Assembly (NCBI RefSeq): GCF_020882245.1
Contig: NC_083597.1
Location: 9,706,581 to 9,770,580, forward strand
DNA: 64,000 bases
From: Rhopalosiphum padi
Taxonomy: Eukaryota > Arthropoda > Insecta > Hemiptera > Aphididae
Direction of reading: 5' to 3'
In this document: piece after piece, positions 26,385-40,000 of the stretch
Position numbering within the stretch: position 1 is the first letter of the stretch
Layout: each line of letters begins with the position of its first letter
Position numbers and translations under genes: made by a program
The notes under the pieces: generated by a model
The model's input: only the letters and a program-made list of their open reading frames with translations
The model's database searches: none
What the model was told of the DNA's origin: nothing

Positions 26385-29300
26385 TTAATAATTTAGTAAT
26401 ACGGACACAATCGAGTATGACATGTTCATCACCTGTAAATTATCAAGATCATAGTAAATTACAATATTTATTTATAATAATCATGGGCAAGAGTCAAATA
26501 TTCTTTAAATTACTGCTATTATTCATAAGTATTGCTACAAAATATGACGTAAACATATAGGATATTATCATGTCCGAGAAAATTAACTGAAAATTGGAAT
26601 ACTATGTGTGATCACATATTTTTAAGATACACTAGATTATTTGTTTTTATTTTTATTATTATCACGACAGAAAAATACTTTATAAGTTAAAGTTGTTTGA
26701 AAAAATAGAGTTATTCAAATTTGTAATAAAAAAGAGGGGATGCAGTTTAACACTTTTTTGTTTTATATACACAAAAAAAAGTTAAAAACTTGAATTATGT
26801 TATTTTATTTTATACAGTAAAATGTAAAAATAACCAAATTAAAACTAAAGAACTAAAGAATATCTAGCTGAAATGTTGAGTGTTTCTTAAATCATGATCC
26901 TACTGTAAGGTATATGTATAGACGTATAGGTAGGTAGCCAGGTGGCAGGTAGGTATTTTATCTTTAAAATTTTGCCCACGAGTCTGAAATAAATTCAATT
27001 TTATTACCCTGGAGAACATTTCCAGATTTACGATAGAATTTGGTGATACTTTCATCACTCGCTTGTGAGCAGAGTTCATGGTCATAGTCAACAACAAAGT
27101 TTTTTTAAATTTCAAATCCATCTCCGTCCAATTGCTGCTGTAAAGTCCGAAATTCACCATGGATTTCTAGACAATTTATAGAATAACAATGAATAATTAA
27201 TAAACGCGATAAATAAATCGCACAAAATGTTTGATGAATTAAATAGAGTTTTTTGTTTTACCCCGTCTTCTATGTGGTTGAAGCCGTAACAATAAATATA
27301 CAGTTCAAGGGTGAGCGAAGTCAGTCCACAGACAAATTTCAAAATTGGCGCTGACACGATAGAATAACCCTTGATATACGCCTGGATGATGAGTGAAATT
27401 GAAAGAAATTAAAGAAATTATTATAATATATTATCGTCCTTGTTAGGTTCTTAAAGTTGTTCACGATAAATCGTGTCTATATAATCTAACCAAAAGTAGA
27501 TATACTCGTGTCACTCACCAACGATGTGAGAAATATCAGCGTAATTATTGAGTATGACCCATCAGCTATTTGGATCAGAACCATAGGTCGAACGACGTCG
27601 AAAAACGCGTCATACTGTCTACAAGTAAAGTGGGAAAATGTAATTGATGATGTTTTATGTAGGTAACTATCTCCCCCTACCTAGGGTATAATGTAAGGTG
27701 ATTTTGAGCATTGTTTGTGATACTGAGAAAATGTTTGCGCTGTTGAAAATACATTTTTATGTTGTTGGTAATGTTATAATAATATTACCGTCTACGGGTA
27801 AATGTTAGTAAAAAGGTTCGAAAATTATATTTTTCAAAAACCACCTATGCCATAATTTTGTGGAAATTATGTTAGTGAAGTGATTTTTCAATATTACATA
27901 TTAAATTATTATACTAGTTAGATCTCAGATGAATTATTTTAAAGATTATTTTTCGGAAGTCGATTACCTATACTTGCTTACACCGAACATAGACATAGTT
28001 CCCAGTTGCCATATACCTGTACTGGCTGAACTACAGTACAGGAAAAAGAAAATAGAACAAAAAAAAAAAATTAAAAAGTTATAGATAAAATTAAGATTTT
28101 GAATAGGTAGTTTTGATATTTTAATTTTTAAATACATTTCTGTTCAACACACTACATTATATTGAATTCTTAGGTATAATTAAAACTTATTTTTTATACT
28201 TATATTAGGTAGGTACTAGGTACACAATAAAATTGTAGGTATATTAAAAACTATATTGATCATTTTTTGGTCAAAATATATTCATTTTTGCAACGTACAT
28301 TAATTATATTGTTATATTAATATATTTTTAGTATATTCATATAAAGAATGATATTTTTACATTTAGAGTAGTTATAACTGTGACCTTTGATAGAGGGGTA
28401 GAAAGAACTTAATGCGTTTTTGACAAAAATTCTTAGAATAGACCCTGTCTCTACCTACTTGAGTATCGTGTCTGACACTTGATACTTTATTATGATAAAT
28501 AATAAATATATAAGTAAGTACTTCGGTGGGTACCGACATAAAGAAGTAGTTAGGTACCTATATAGAAACTATATAATAAGGTTTAGATGTTCATGTTTTT
28601 TGTTTTTAATTCTATTAAGTCTAGACAATGCTTTACTGTATATTATTATAAAATTAAAATATGTATTTCGTTTTTATTAGTTACCGTACGTCCGTACTAC
28701 ATGTCCGCATAATATATTACTTTTATTATTGTATGATCATTTAATTATCAAGACATTTTATTTCAAATTTTGTAGGTCAGTGAAAAACCAATTTATTTTT
28801 TGAGCGCATCGTAATGTGATTGCATTCTCAAAACTTTTATAAATTCATAATGGTACTAATAACTAAAACCATACCTAGTTCTATGTTAAAACTTTTATAG
28901 TTTACTTTGCCTTTAATTAAACAGGGCTGTTATTTTTACACACCACAATTCTTTTCTTAGAAAGAATAAGGTAAGAGGAGTGTAACAGTAGTCTACAATA
29001 ACATATACTATAAAATATAAATTGGTAGGTAGTGACTAGGTACTCATATTTCGACAATATATAAGTAGGTACTTACTAATATAGTAAGTACATTTCTTAT
29101 ATGAAACAATTATTTATACAATTATACAATATAGGTACAATTCATATTATGGATACCCATTGGCTATTACCTACTATAGAATACAGATAGTTATCGTTTA
29201 TCTGTAAATATTATATTATAATATTGTATATAATATAATCAGTATAGGTACTTACTCGATTATATTTTTATTGTCAAGAATGTGATTTGTCAAATCGTCA

Positions 29301-32300
29301 TAGTTATCATCTGCTATCGATGCTTTGCTTATCGTGGCTGCAACAGTAAAAAAAAAGCTGATAACATGTATATAGGTACTTAACCGTTTATGGTTATTCA
29401 GTAACTATTCATAAGCGATCAGGGACATACTTTTAACGTGTGATGGTTAATATGCTATAATTATTTCTTCCGACGTTTCTTAATCGTTTTAGAAATAGGA
29501 CTTAATATTATAATAGATATGTGGATAGTGAGTATACTTATATATTGTACATTGTAATTGTTGTATTGTAATAAACCGTTAATAATCATTGAAGTATATA
29601 CTATACTATATATATTTAGAGCTGTGAATGAATTTACAAAAATATATTATATATTTGCACTTTTGCATCAAAGATTTGTAGGATTATATAATACATGATG
29701 AAAACATGCATTTTAAAGTTCTAAAAATTATTTATTTTCTTATAGTCAAAACTAAAAGTATTATTTAAAAAAAATGTAGGCAAGTAGGTATCGCTTTTTT
29801 GTACATTAGGTATCATAGGGGCCTTTAATAATTTATGGGTGTGTTAAATTTGAATTCAAAGATGTATTATTGGTAGTATACGAAAAATAATTTTGAGCGA
29901 AGATGGTCATCAGCTCATATCATTGCAGAGTATCTACCTACCTACATTTCATGATATATATTTTTTGTATTACTATTAATGTCATTTATTTTGCTTTTAG
30001 TATTAAAACAGGTTGTAGTTTATTCCCAAATATCGCATTTAATATTATTAGTAATATATAATTATTATAATAATTAAATAATGCCTGTATATTATGTATG
30101 TATAATACAATAATACAATATATTTTTAAATTATATGTATATTAATATATATATATATATGTGTATTTATACCACATAATATTATTTTATATAACATAAT
30201 TTAATAATATATTTCTGTAAATACCGTAAAAAGTAAAAATAGGTTCATAGTATTAATATGATATAATATCATAAAATAAATAAAATATGCCATTGCTTAT
30301 AATAAAATTTATGATAATAGGTATAATATTATTATACACACGTAAAAGTTTTAAGTACTCGATAAAATACTACTTAGTATTATTGTATAACATCCTCACA
30401 AATAATGTTTTTTTTACTGTAACAAAATAAATAAAATTGTTATTTATCATTTAATAAACAATTTCCTCTATATTTGTCATTTGAACTTAAAATGTCTATA
30501 AAAAATAATTGTCTTTATACATTTATTTTAGATTTGATGGTTTCAATATAAATTACTTATGAAGAATTATTAAATTTTCTAAACTTAGATATAGAAAGAA
30601 AAGTGTATTTATTTCAAAATACAAAATAGTTTGTTTATTCTACGAGATCTTAACGAATTTTTATCAAAATTCTAACTTTAAACAATAATAAAAAATTGTG
30701 TTTATGTATTTTTATATTTATATACGTATATTACTGTATACGTATAGTACATATAAAAACAACTCATTGGAATCTTGTATTACATATTTTTAAAAATATT
30801 TTGAAAATATTATATCACATAAAAATAATAAAATAAAATATATTCGGTTAAAGTTTCAAGTGCCTATTTATTTTTACATTTATTCATTTTTGGAGAGTTT
30901 TTTTTAGTCCTTAATCATTCTCGATTATTTTTAAAACAAATAAATCCAATTTTCTATCGGAAATTAGAAATCTCTTTTAAAATCATTGAAGATTGAAAAA
31001 TTTTTAATACTCCGAAAAGGTGACGACAAATATAAAAATAAATTATTTAAAAACACACACATACATTAGGTTAAACCTAAAATTATTTGTTGTGTATGAA
31101 ATCTTTGATTGTTTGTTTGAGAAGAAACAATATTATTAATTATTACGGCATTTTAAAAACATATTAAAATATAATAGTACATTAATATGCTTAAAATTAT
31201 GATATTAATACCTTTGTGCTGATTTATTGTATTATAATAATAGGTATATACTATATATAAATTGATTTATGATATCATATTAATATTTATTTAAATTATT
31301 TTAAAATGTGCAAAAACAATGGCAGTCAAATTAAACGAAACATAATATGCACTATACTATGCAGTTTTATGGTATTATAGAGTATAGTTGAATTAGCCGT
31401 AGCCCATTAAATTTTCGATTAATGCAGATAGTGCAGATATTTTAATACGTAAGTAAATATTTAAATAAAAACTTTGTATTAATCGAATGGTTGCCAGAAC
31501 GTCCCAACAATAATAAATAACTGAAATATGTAAACTACGCAGTTATAATATTATGCTCAAAAAGTCAAAATCTTGAATAGGTACGGTAAATGCATTTCTG
31601 TGTAGGTAAGTAGGCACACTATACAATATATAGCTGAGTTGGCGAATCTACGGCATATCGCATGTGCCAAAAGTGGCATACTAGTCTAGTTTTGGCAACA
31701 ATTAAATAATATTTTATTTCATTACTTATTTTCGCGTTTAGTTAAAATAAAGAAGCGGACAAAATTATTTAATATTTATAAAAAATAAATTCATAAATTA
31801 AAAAAAGTTTGGTCGTATATTCACTGCTTGGAGATATAATATTTTGTAGGTACTTTGAAAAAAAGTGGCACATTCCAAATAAACTCAATATTTGCCTCTA
31901 TAATATCTATTATACCATAGTTTATTTTATATAATTAATTATTTCAAGTCATAACAAAAGAGTAATATTTAATTAAACTTAATTGTATGTGTATTGTACA
32001 GACGTCTTAGATTAACAAAATATACAATTGATAATAAAATAATTTGTGGGCATTTTTTTAATACCCCCTCACCCAGAAAATAATTGTTTTTAGTTTTTTA
32101 CCGTCCTATATGTACACATTTTGGGCTAAATTTGATTAAATGTATAAAAAAACTCGTATGATGTATCGTACATTATATAAATTCACGTCGTCAACATAAT
32201 TAAATTTCACACCATTAGTAAAAAATAACAAATTTTATTTTACGAGTCTTAGTTTTGAGTAACAATTTCGGTCAAATAATAATTTCTGCATTTAGCATAA

Positions 32301-33040
32301 AACTCACCCGTGGTATCGAACTGTTGAGGCGCCGATAATTTACTGGCACTCGGCCGACAACGGCCAAGCGTCTCGTAACCGGTGGACATGGTGCGGAACA
32401 GGGCGTCGAATACAAAACACATGGTTACCAGGTAACAGTCGAACGACGTCCAGCAGAACACGTTGACGGTGAGTATGATGGACTCGACGACGTACACCAC
32501 TGCCCAGACGTAGGGCATGTCGTCGTACTCGGACGCCATGAACCACGGTATGAGCACCCACACGAACAGCGTGCCGAAGCTGAGCGCGACGAACGTGCGG
32601 AGGATGGCGGACAGCGTGGCCCGGCAACGGCGCAGCTCGGACGGGTCGCGGACACCGCAACCGGTGAACGCGTACCGGGTCGCCTCCAACGTGGCGCACA
32701 TCCGGTCCGCGTTGGCCACCACCATGTAGCCCTTGAGCAGGCACATGAGCCCGTTGATGACCAACACGCCCATGTTTGCGAACATCTGAAAGTCGTGACG
32801 GGCCAGGTATAGCCGGCACACCTGCATCGATTGCAGCCCGAGCGTCAGAGCCACGACCACCAGCGCGGCCATCCGCCACCGGCGACTGTTTAGGCCGCAC
32901 TCGGCTGGGCGCAACAGCTGATATATTCCGATCAACTTGAACAGCTCCACGTCCAAAACCGTACCACCATCGGCATCCTTTTCCGCAGGATTTGGAGCCG
33001 TCGTCCTGTCGTCATTGGCGGTCCTTCTGGAATTTGCCAT
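26385..33040 (-). CDS. odorant receptor A (7tm_6 family)
   Basis: Insect odorant receptor: an inverted seven-helix protein that forms a ligand-gated cation channel with the Orco co-receptor in olfactory neuron membranes. Six exons, in transcript order: 33040-32308, 29337-29256, 27618-27519, 27381-27262, 27166-27008 and 26432-26385. Phases 1, 2, 0, 0, 0 agree, giving 413 aa. Exon 1 (245 aa) carries VELFKLIGIYQLL, TM1 (LGLQSMQVCRLYLA), TM2, TM3 (LRTFVALSFGTLFVW) and TM4. Exon 2 carries DDNYDDLTNHILDN, exon 3 TM5 (RPMVLIQIADGSYS), exon 4 TM6 (ELYIYCYGFNHIEDG), exon 5 NFGLYSSNW. The last exon ends SYSIVSVLLNY, the usual receptor C-terminus. Exon 1 is strikingly GC-rich while exons 2-6 are AT-rich. 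The TM3-TM4 loop is short compared with receptor C. No break was found. A repeat copy lies in the 2.97-kb first intron. Numbered orthologue unknown. Confidence 0.9.
29830..29925 (+). repeat. dispersed aphid repeat, copy 2
   Basis: In receptor A intron 1. It shares CGAAAAATAATTTTGAGCGA and AGATGGTCATCAG with the family seen in inverted orientation at 40975-41065. Confidence 0.5.
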
Positions 33041-36000
33041 CGTTGCTCCGTCGTCGTGGTTGCCGTCGAATGCTGACGGTTTCAGGTAGTTATCCCTGCT
33101 GTCCAGTCGAAAAATTCCATTCAGTACATCAAATTTTGTGTTAAATATAAGAGTAATAAGTTAACATACAACTAAACTTAACGGTAAGAACATTATTAAC
33201 TGGTTTTCTCATAAGTTTTTACATTTTCAAGCAAATTCTGAGTGTTTAAAATATTAAAAATTAAAATTTTTCTTATTCACTATCAATCAAATGTTTTAAC
33301 ATACAACGATAAGAGACAACATATGTCATAATATTATTCATACCTTTAAATTTAATAATAGGTTAATTATAATATTAAATCTATCAATACAAAATTTGAT
33401 CTGCTAAACGAAATTTTGGTATGTTTTTCATATGTAACAGGGACAACATTATACTATACATAATAATGCATACGGATCGGACGTCTTCATAGTTCATATT
33501 ATTATATCACTATATTATATGAATCTTTCAAACTGTATAAACATTTTTCAACAATTATATACTTAGCCATTTATTTTGTTGTATGCATAATATGGAGTCG
33601 TTGGAGGTCAGTAAATAATAACTTATATAATATTATACATAATTTATCCAGTTAAAAATTGATTTGCAAAAAGTCCATTATTCTACTAAAATATTTGCAT
33701 TTTTTAATGCATATTTATTTGAAGGTTTGATCTATTTGTATAATTCTTCATCTATATATTATATTTATATAATAATGAATGTGACTTTGTGCTCTATAGA
33801 CTCAAAAACTACTGGACACGTTTTCAATGAAAATTTATTAATAAATTCCTCGAAACCCGCGAGACTCGTAAGGTGTTTATAGCTAATTTTTTACCTATAC
33901 CTAATTATTACCTATGTTATTACTGGGATAAACACACGTCATACATTTAGTTTAGTTTCAAAAAAACGAACTTTTTGTTTATTTAAATTTAAAACTTTAA
34001 AAGGTTACCATTATAATTACAGATTATATTACTGTTATAATTAGTATACAGACATGACATGTATAATTAATTACATATATTAAAAAAAAAAACACATCTT
34101 AAAAGTTTAAAATCAATTTTGATGAACATAAATACACAATATTATACAATGATTAACACCTTCATGATTTGCAATCATGACTTACTTTCTTAATTCAAGA
34201 TATATTTTTATCTAAACACGGGAAAACGAATAAATCTCAACGATATTGAATTTATGTCAGATTTTAAGAATTTGCTAAATCTGTCTTTAGTTTTTTTGTT
34301 TGCATAAAAATATGCCCAGAATTCAAAAATGGAAAATTATAAAATTATTAATCATCGTATTGGTGTTTATATTATGTATTTTGACTAAAAAAAACATTGT
34401 AGATACATTGTCAAATTTTGTGATAGATCATTTAGATAAAATTTGTATACAATCACTAGGTATTTTATAGTTGATCACCTGCTGAATGGTGACACAAATA
34501 ATGAAATAAATGGATAATGCGACAGTTAATAATTATGTTGAACACGTGAAATATCTCCAAACTTTTCTATGAATGCCACAGCACTGACTTATTTGCATTT
34601 TATTGGAAAAATTAAACTATGATCCACCAAATCAAAAATAATAATTACTAATTGTATAATTATTATAGATATTAAAAATTACATATATTATATTATAGAT
34701 GAAAATATTCTTAAAAATAAAAATGGACCACTCGTCCCGTCGTTCACAATCATTTTTTGTATACTTAAGTTAATTTATTATTGAATTGAAATTTAACACA
34801 TCCAATAGTATCATTACAATAAGTTACACAATTATGAGCTGTACACGAAATCTATTGTGAGGCAGAGTAGAGTTCCTCGGTTTTTATACGTCAAACAGAC
34901 TTTATAATTATTTTTGTAAAGCAAGATTGAAAAATTGAACTTACATATTATTGCAATACTATACGAATACTCTGATGATCGCCGCAGTTAATGTCTATAT
35001 AGTATATACATATATATATATAAATAAATATATTATATTATAGTCTTCGCCACACACGATCATATTCGCCGGAAAGACTAAGAAAATAGTGTACAGTGTG
35101 TGGACGAGACTTTATATACTTTTGTGAAGTATAAGCCCGAGTATTTTCAGCACGTCTTAAGTACCTCCTACCGACTAGTTTAAACCCGGTGATCAATTAT
35201 TTATCGTAAACTTAAACCTTTACGCTTCCGACCGAGGTAAAAATGCAGGTCTAGTTCATGGAATTTTATCCGATTTTCAACGGAAACCGTCTTCGGGTGT
35301 ACGGCGATTGCACGCGTTCGTTTATTCATACGTATCTACATAATATATATTATAGTCTATGGATAAGTATTTTATATTTATATTCAATTGCGGCCTGCAA
35401 GTTGCAGCGACGTTGACGGTTCGGATTTAGCACGCGGGCAAAACGATCGTAACATTTTGCACACATTGCAGTAGGTAAGGTACTGGTATTAGGTAGTATA
35501 ATATCATTGTACAGATGACATACGAATAAATGATATTTTAATACACGGTTATAATACCTATACCTTAAATAAGGTACCTATGTATTATATATAAATATGT
35601 ATGTACCTATAGACGCCAGTTACACGCAACTTCGATGATATGCACGCTATATCATTATTATTATATTATACATTTTGCTTTGGAATACCCGCAGACGAGT
35701 GCACAATTACCCGTTGTGTATTTGTGCAAAATGCACGTAATTCGTAACTACAGCTACCCGTACAAAACAAAATAATATGCATATACATGTAATGTGCATT
35801 CGGTATAATAATTATATTATGTATTATAATTAGGTAGTTGCCAGTTATGGGTACCCACCTTACACCTACCTATAATGCTACGAGTACTTTAATTAACTCC
35901 TATACAACGCGACTTAAACCGATAAGCGCACGCAATATAATAACGATCCTGAGCATTGTTTTTTAGAGTTTTAGATAGATGATGGTACTTTTTTAATGAA

Positions 36001-36304
36001 AATCTCTAGTATAGGTACGTATTATATATATATATATTATATATACGTAATATATATGTTTCATTAATTATCAATATAATGTTACATCAGTAATAATATC
36101 GTACTGTGACGTTATATTAAGTAGGTACTATAGTATTTAGTGCTGTACGAGTATATTGTTTATTTATTCGTATAATTTTTATCAGCGTAATAAGCTTATA
36201 CAACAGTAATAATACATATGTAGTATGATATGTATAAGTAATATAAAATATATATTTATATAAATTAATGGTACCTAATAGTAAAATGTATATTATAATA
36301 TATT
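33041..36304. other. intergenic upstream of receptor A
   Basis: The first 100 bases are GC-richer and must include the receptor A promoter and 5' untranslated region, but no TATA box or initiator could be fixed. The rest is AT-rich. A short stretch near 33798 (GACTCAAAAACTACTGGACA) resembles common insect repeat sequence. Confidence 0.4.
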
Positions 36305-36312
36305 ATAATTAT

Positions 36313-37003
36313 TAGTGGCGCAAATGCACAATTATTGAGAGTGTTGGGTTTGCAATTCACAGAGGCCCAGATTAAAAATCTCATGTACGATATTTCTACT
36401 ATAATTTGTAATATACACATATTATATTATTTGTCTTAATATAAGAAATAATTATGTATTTACTCTTTTGAATTTAGAGAATAATTCAAATTACGAGTAC
36501 CTACCTATGTGAGAAAGCAATATAGACAATAATTAATACACTTATACACTTATACAGTGTAGCAGTGTAGGTACCAGAAAGCGAGTATTTAGTATAGACT
36601 ATAATTGAAAATTTGAAGCATCTTTTATTATTATACATAATTATGCTGTTGTGTGTACTGTATAAGTCATGACTCGTGACAACAATATGTGTTTGACGAT
36701 AATAGGAAACAAAAAAACTATCTATAGAATTTTCGTATTACTATCTGATAATAATAAATTGAATTCAAACAAAATCATTAATGACTTTTCTGCCGTAAAA
36801 ACAAGAAGAGTTAATTTTTGTTTGATTTTATAAATAATATAAATAGACACTAGACAGTAATAATTATATTAATTATGACATGTCAGAAAATAATTTTTTT
36901 TAAAGTTATCATAAGGTATGACTATTTTTCATTTTTATTATTAGGTAAGGACCCCGGTTCGGACATTTTCACATAGACCCCTTTTTATCAAGTTGCGCCA
37001 CTG
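36313..37003. mobile_element. hAT-like nonautonomous element
   Basis: A 691-bp element with ends TAGTGGCGCAA and, on the complement of the right side, CAGTGGCGCAACTT. Both sides are bounded by the same 8-bp sequence ATAATTAT (36305-36312 and 37004-37011), the target duplication length of hAT transposons. No transposase frame is present. The duplication is AT-only, so chance contributes some doubt, but end repeats and duplication agree to the base. Confidence 0.75.
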
Positions 37004-37011
37004 ATAATTAT

Positions 37012-40000
37012 TAACTATTATTATTATAGGTAGGTAGCAATATTAGCAATTAGCTATAGTGTAATAGGTAAAATAGTAAATGTTAAAGTAAATTATGAAA
37101 AACAATAATATGGTTATGTCATTATTTTTTAATTAATTCCAACATTATATTATTGAAGCATTATTTTAAAACTGTGGTGGCTATAAAATATAATATGTTT
37201 CATTAAAATTGAATAATATGTTTTGTCAATTATATTATTAAAATTTTGTACGATCACGAATTATATTTCTTTTATTAAAATTATTTATCCATCAATTGTT
37301 TTAATGTTTAGTAATATAAGTAGATTTTTTTTATTAAATTAATTAATTTCAATATTTTTTTCAATTAAAGAAGAATTGTTCGTGTTTTTAACTATTGTTT
37401 TAAATATACACAACAAGACAGTAATAATAAAAGTGAAAAAAATTTCCTTTATTGTATTAAAATATTAAACAATGAACCTAATTATGGACAATTGGTGATG
37501 ATTGGAGATGGGAAAAAGCGAACGAGTTGTGGTGTCGTAGTGATTGTGATGTGTATAGTGTATACAGTGTAAGTACAGTAAAATTTAGTAAATTGATTTT
37601 AAGAATATTAACCGTAACTACGCTAACTATCAACTATGAATTATAAATTTATAAGTCTATAGATAATACGATATCGTATATTAGTATTGCTATATTAGAC
37701 TATAATTAATATTTTATATTATAAATTATAATATTATACAGGAAACGTGCATTTTATTGTAATATTATACTGTAATAAATAATAATAGTGCAATTATACG
37801 TATAGGTACTGATATCGTAAAATTAATTGTTCATGATATTTACAAGAAAATTAATACTTAATAGTATTATAATAGTTATTTTAAGAGTGTTATGATTATA
37901 AGTCTACATTATTACTTTAGTCTACCTATTTATCAAATAATCGTCATAATGAATACCTAATTTCGATATGAACTATAAATGTATACGTAGTATAGAAAAA
38001 TTGTATCCACTCACGTATCTATAATGTATTGTGGTATAGATAATCAAATGCATTACCTCAAGTACGTACTCAGCACCATATATGCATGCATTCTTGTTTA
38101 AATGTATGCAATTTTTAATGCGTTATTGCATTAAAAAATAATTAATACCAAAATATTTTTTAGATATTTCCACATTATACGGAATGATTCATCAAGCAGC
38201 TCACTCTCTCTTTTTTAATTTTATAATGCATTTATTAAAATTCTGTTTTTAAATTTTTTAAATATAGTACCTACTTAAAAACCTAACTTTTAAATTGTTG
38301 AGATGTTTTGTACAATTTAAAGATTATTCTGTGGTAATTTAACTTCTTATTTTAAAATAAGAAAATTATCGGCCTTGTCTACTGTACATTTTTTAGTAAT
38401 CATTTTTTGTTTAATTTCATGTACCTAATTCAAACAAGTAGTTTTTCAGTTATTGTTAAATGTTAACAGTTTACGTTTGAACTAAGAATAAAATGATTTT
38501 ACAAAAATGTAAAATATATGTAACATTGGAATTAATGTTTATTATACTTGGAATATTTAAAAAATACTATAAAATATATAATGATGAATCATCATTGATG
38601 ATAGATTAATATTAGTTAATACAATTGTTACGTTACCATTTACCTAATACCTTCTAAACTCATTATCATAAACCTGTTATCTTCAGTACATTAAGTTAAA
38701 TAATTCCAAAATTACTAGTTCAACTTTTGAATTTGATACATCAACATTTTCAGAAAAATTATTCATTAAATAATCAATAATGAAGGAATTATTATTTCAA
38801 AAAACATGATGAAGTATTTTAATTGTAATTTTTTTTATGTAGTATAAACAATTTAAAGAATTTAAAAATATAAATTTTAATAACTGTAGTATTAAAGAAA
38901 AATAAGGGGTGAGCATTCTTGGAGAATCAACCTGTCTTATTATTATAATATACCTACCTATACTAATAATAAATATCTACTGATTTGGGATTAACTCGTA
39001 AATAACATTTTTTTCAAAATTGACTTTATGGTATCATTGGATTGAGTGTTTGTAATACTTTGTATATTTACGATTATTCAATAGTAGATCATGGTTTTAA
39101 CAATGCTTTTTCTATTACTCCTGGCACAATTCAATTGAGTAAGTCATGCTATTGATACAATTTAATACAAATAAATGGTATAATTTATACTGGTGCAAGC
39201 AATAACATTGGTTGGTAGCTAAATAATATGTCAATCGATATATATAATATCGATAGACGACAATATATATAAATTTAAAATATATTTTTGAATAATGACG
39301 ACACAGCAATTTTATCCTTTCGTTGTTATATTCTAGTTTTTCAACAACAAAAATGATACACGAATAATATTGTATTAGCTATATGCATAAATACATGCAT
39401 CATATTATAATATAATATACCAATAAGCCAATAAAGTAATACTTACTAGCTATTTGTGAATTTAATAAAATGCATGATGACAGTTTTTTTCTTTAAATTG
39501 TTTGAACATTATGTAGTAAATATGATTATGTAATTTTGTTTTTGATTACTGTTTCAGTATGTTCCATTTATACAATCCGGGCTATGACAAAAAGCCTACT
39601 TATCGATTCTGAATAAAAAAAAAAATGATGACGTCCGCGAATACTAAATTAGATAAAATGAGCTCTTTAACTTAAGTATTAACGTATAATCAGTAATCAC
39701 ATTCGAATGGCGACTTGAGGTTTAAAGAAAATCTTCTGATGTTTGAAGATATACTGTACATGTTATATTATATATATAAGTATTGTATTGATTGATGCAG
39801 TTCTTGTACAATATTGTATCTTATGTAAAAATATGTTTAAAAAAAAAAAAAATTGAAATAAGCAGTAAACATTAAATCTCTGTTAATTGATAATAATATG
39901 TTTCCTATTTTTAAAATGAAGAAAACACAAAACTGAAAAATTATTGATATTTACTCGTAACTTATAATTTATAATTTTTGGTTTTTATCTTAAAAACGTT

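Noticed and set aside
32340..32900. 186-residue minus-strand frame overlapping receptor A exon 1
   Set aside because: It is a shifted frame within the receptor exon. The receptor frame has transmembrane segments, conserved motifs and correct splice phase; this one is Arg/Pro/His-rich noise.
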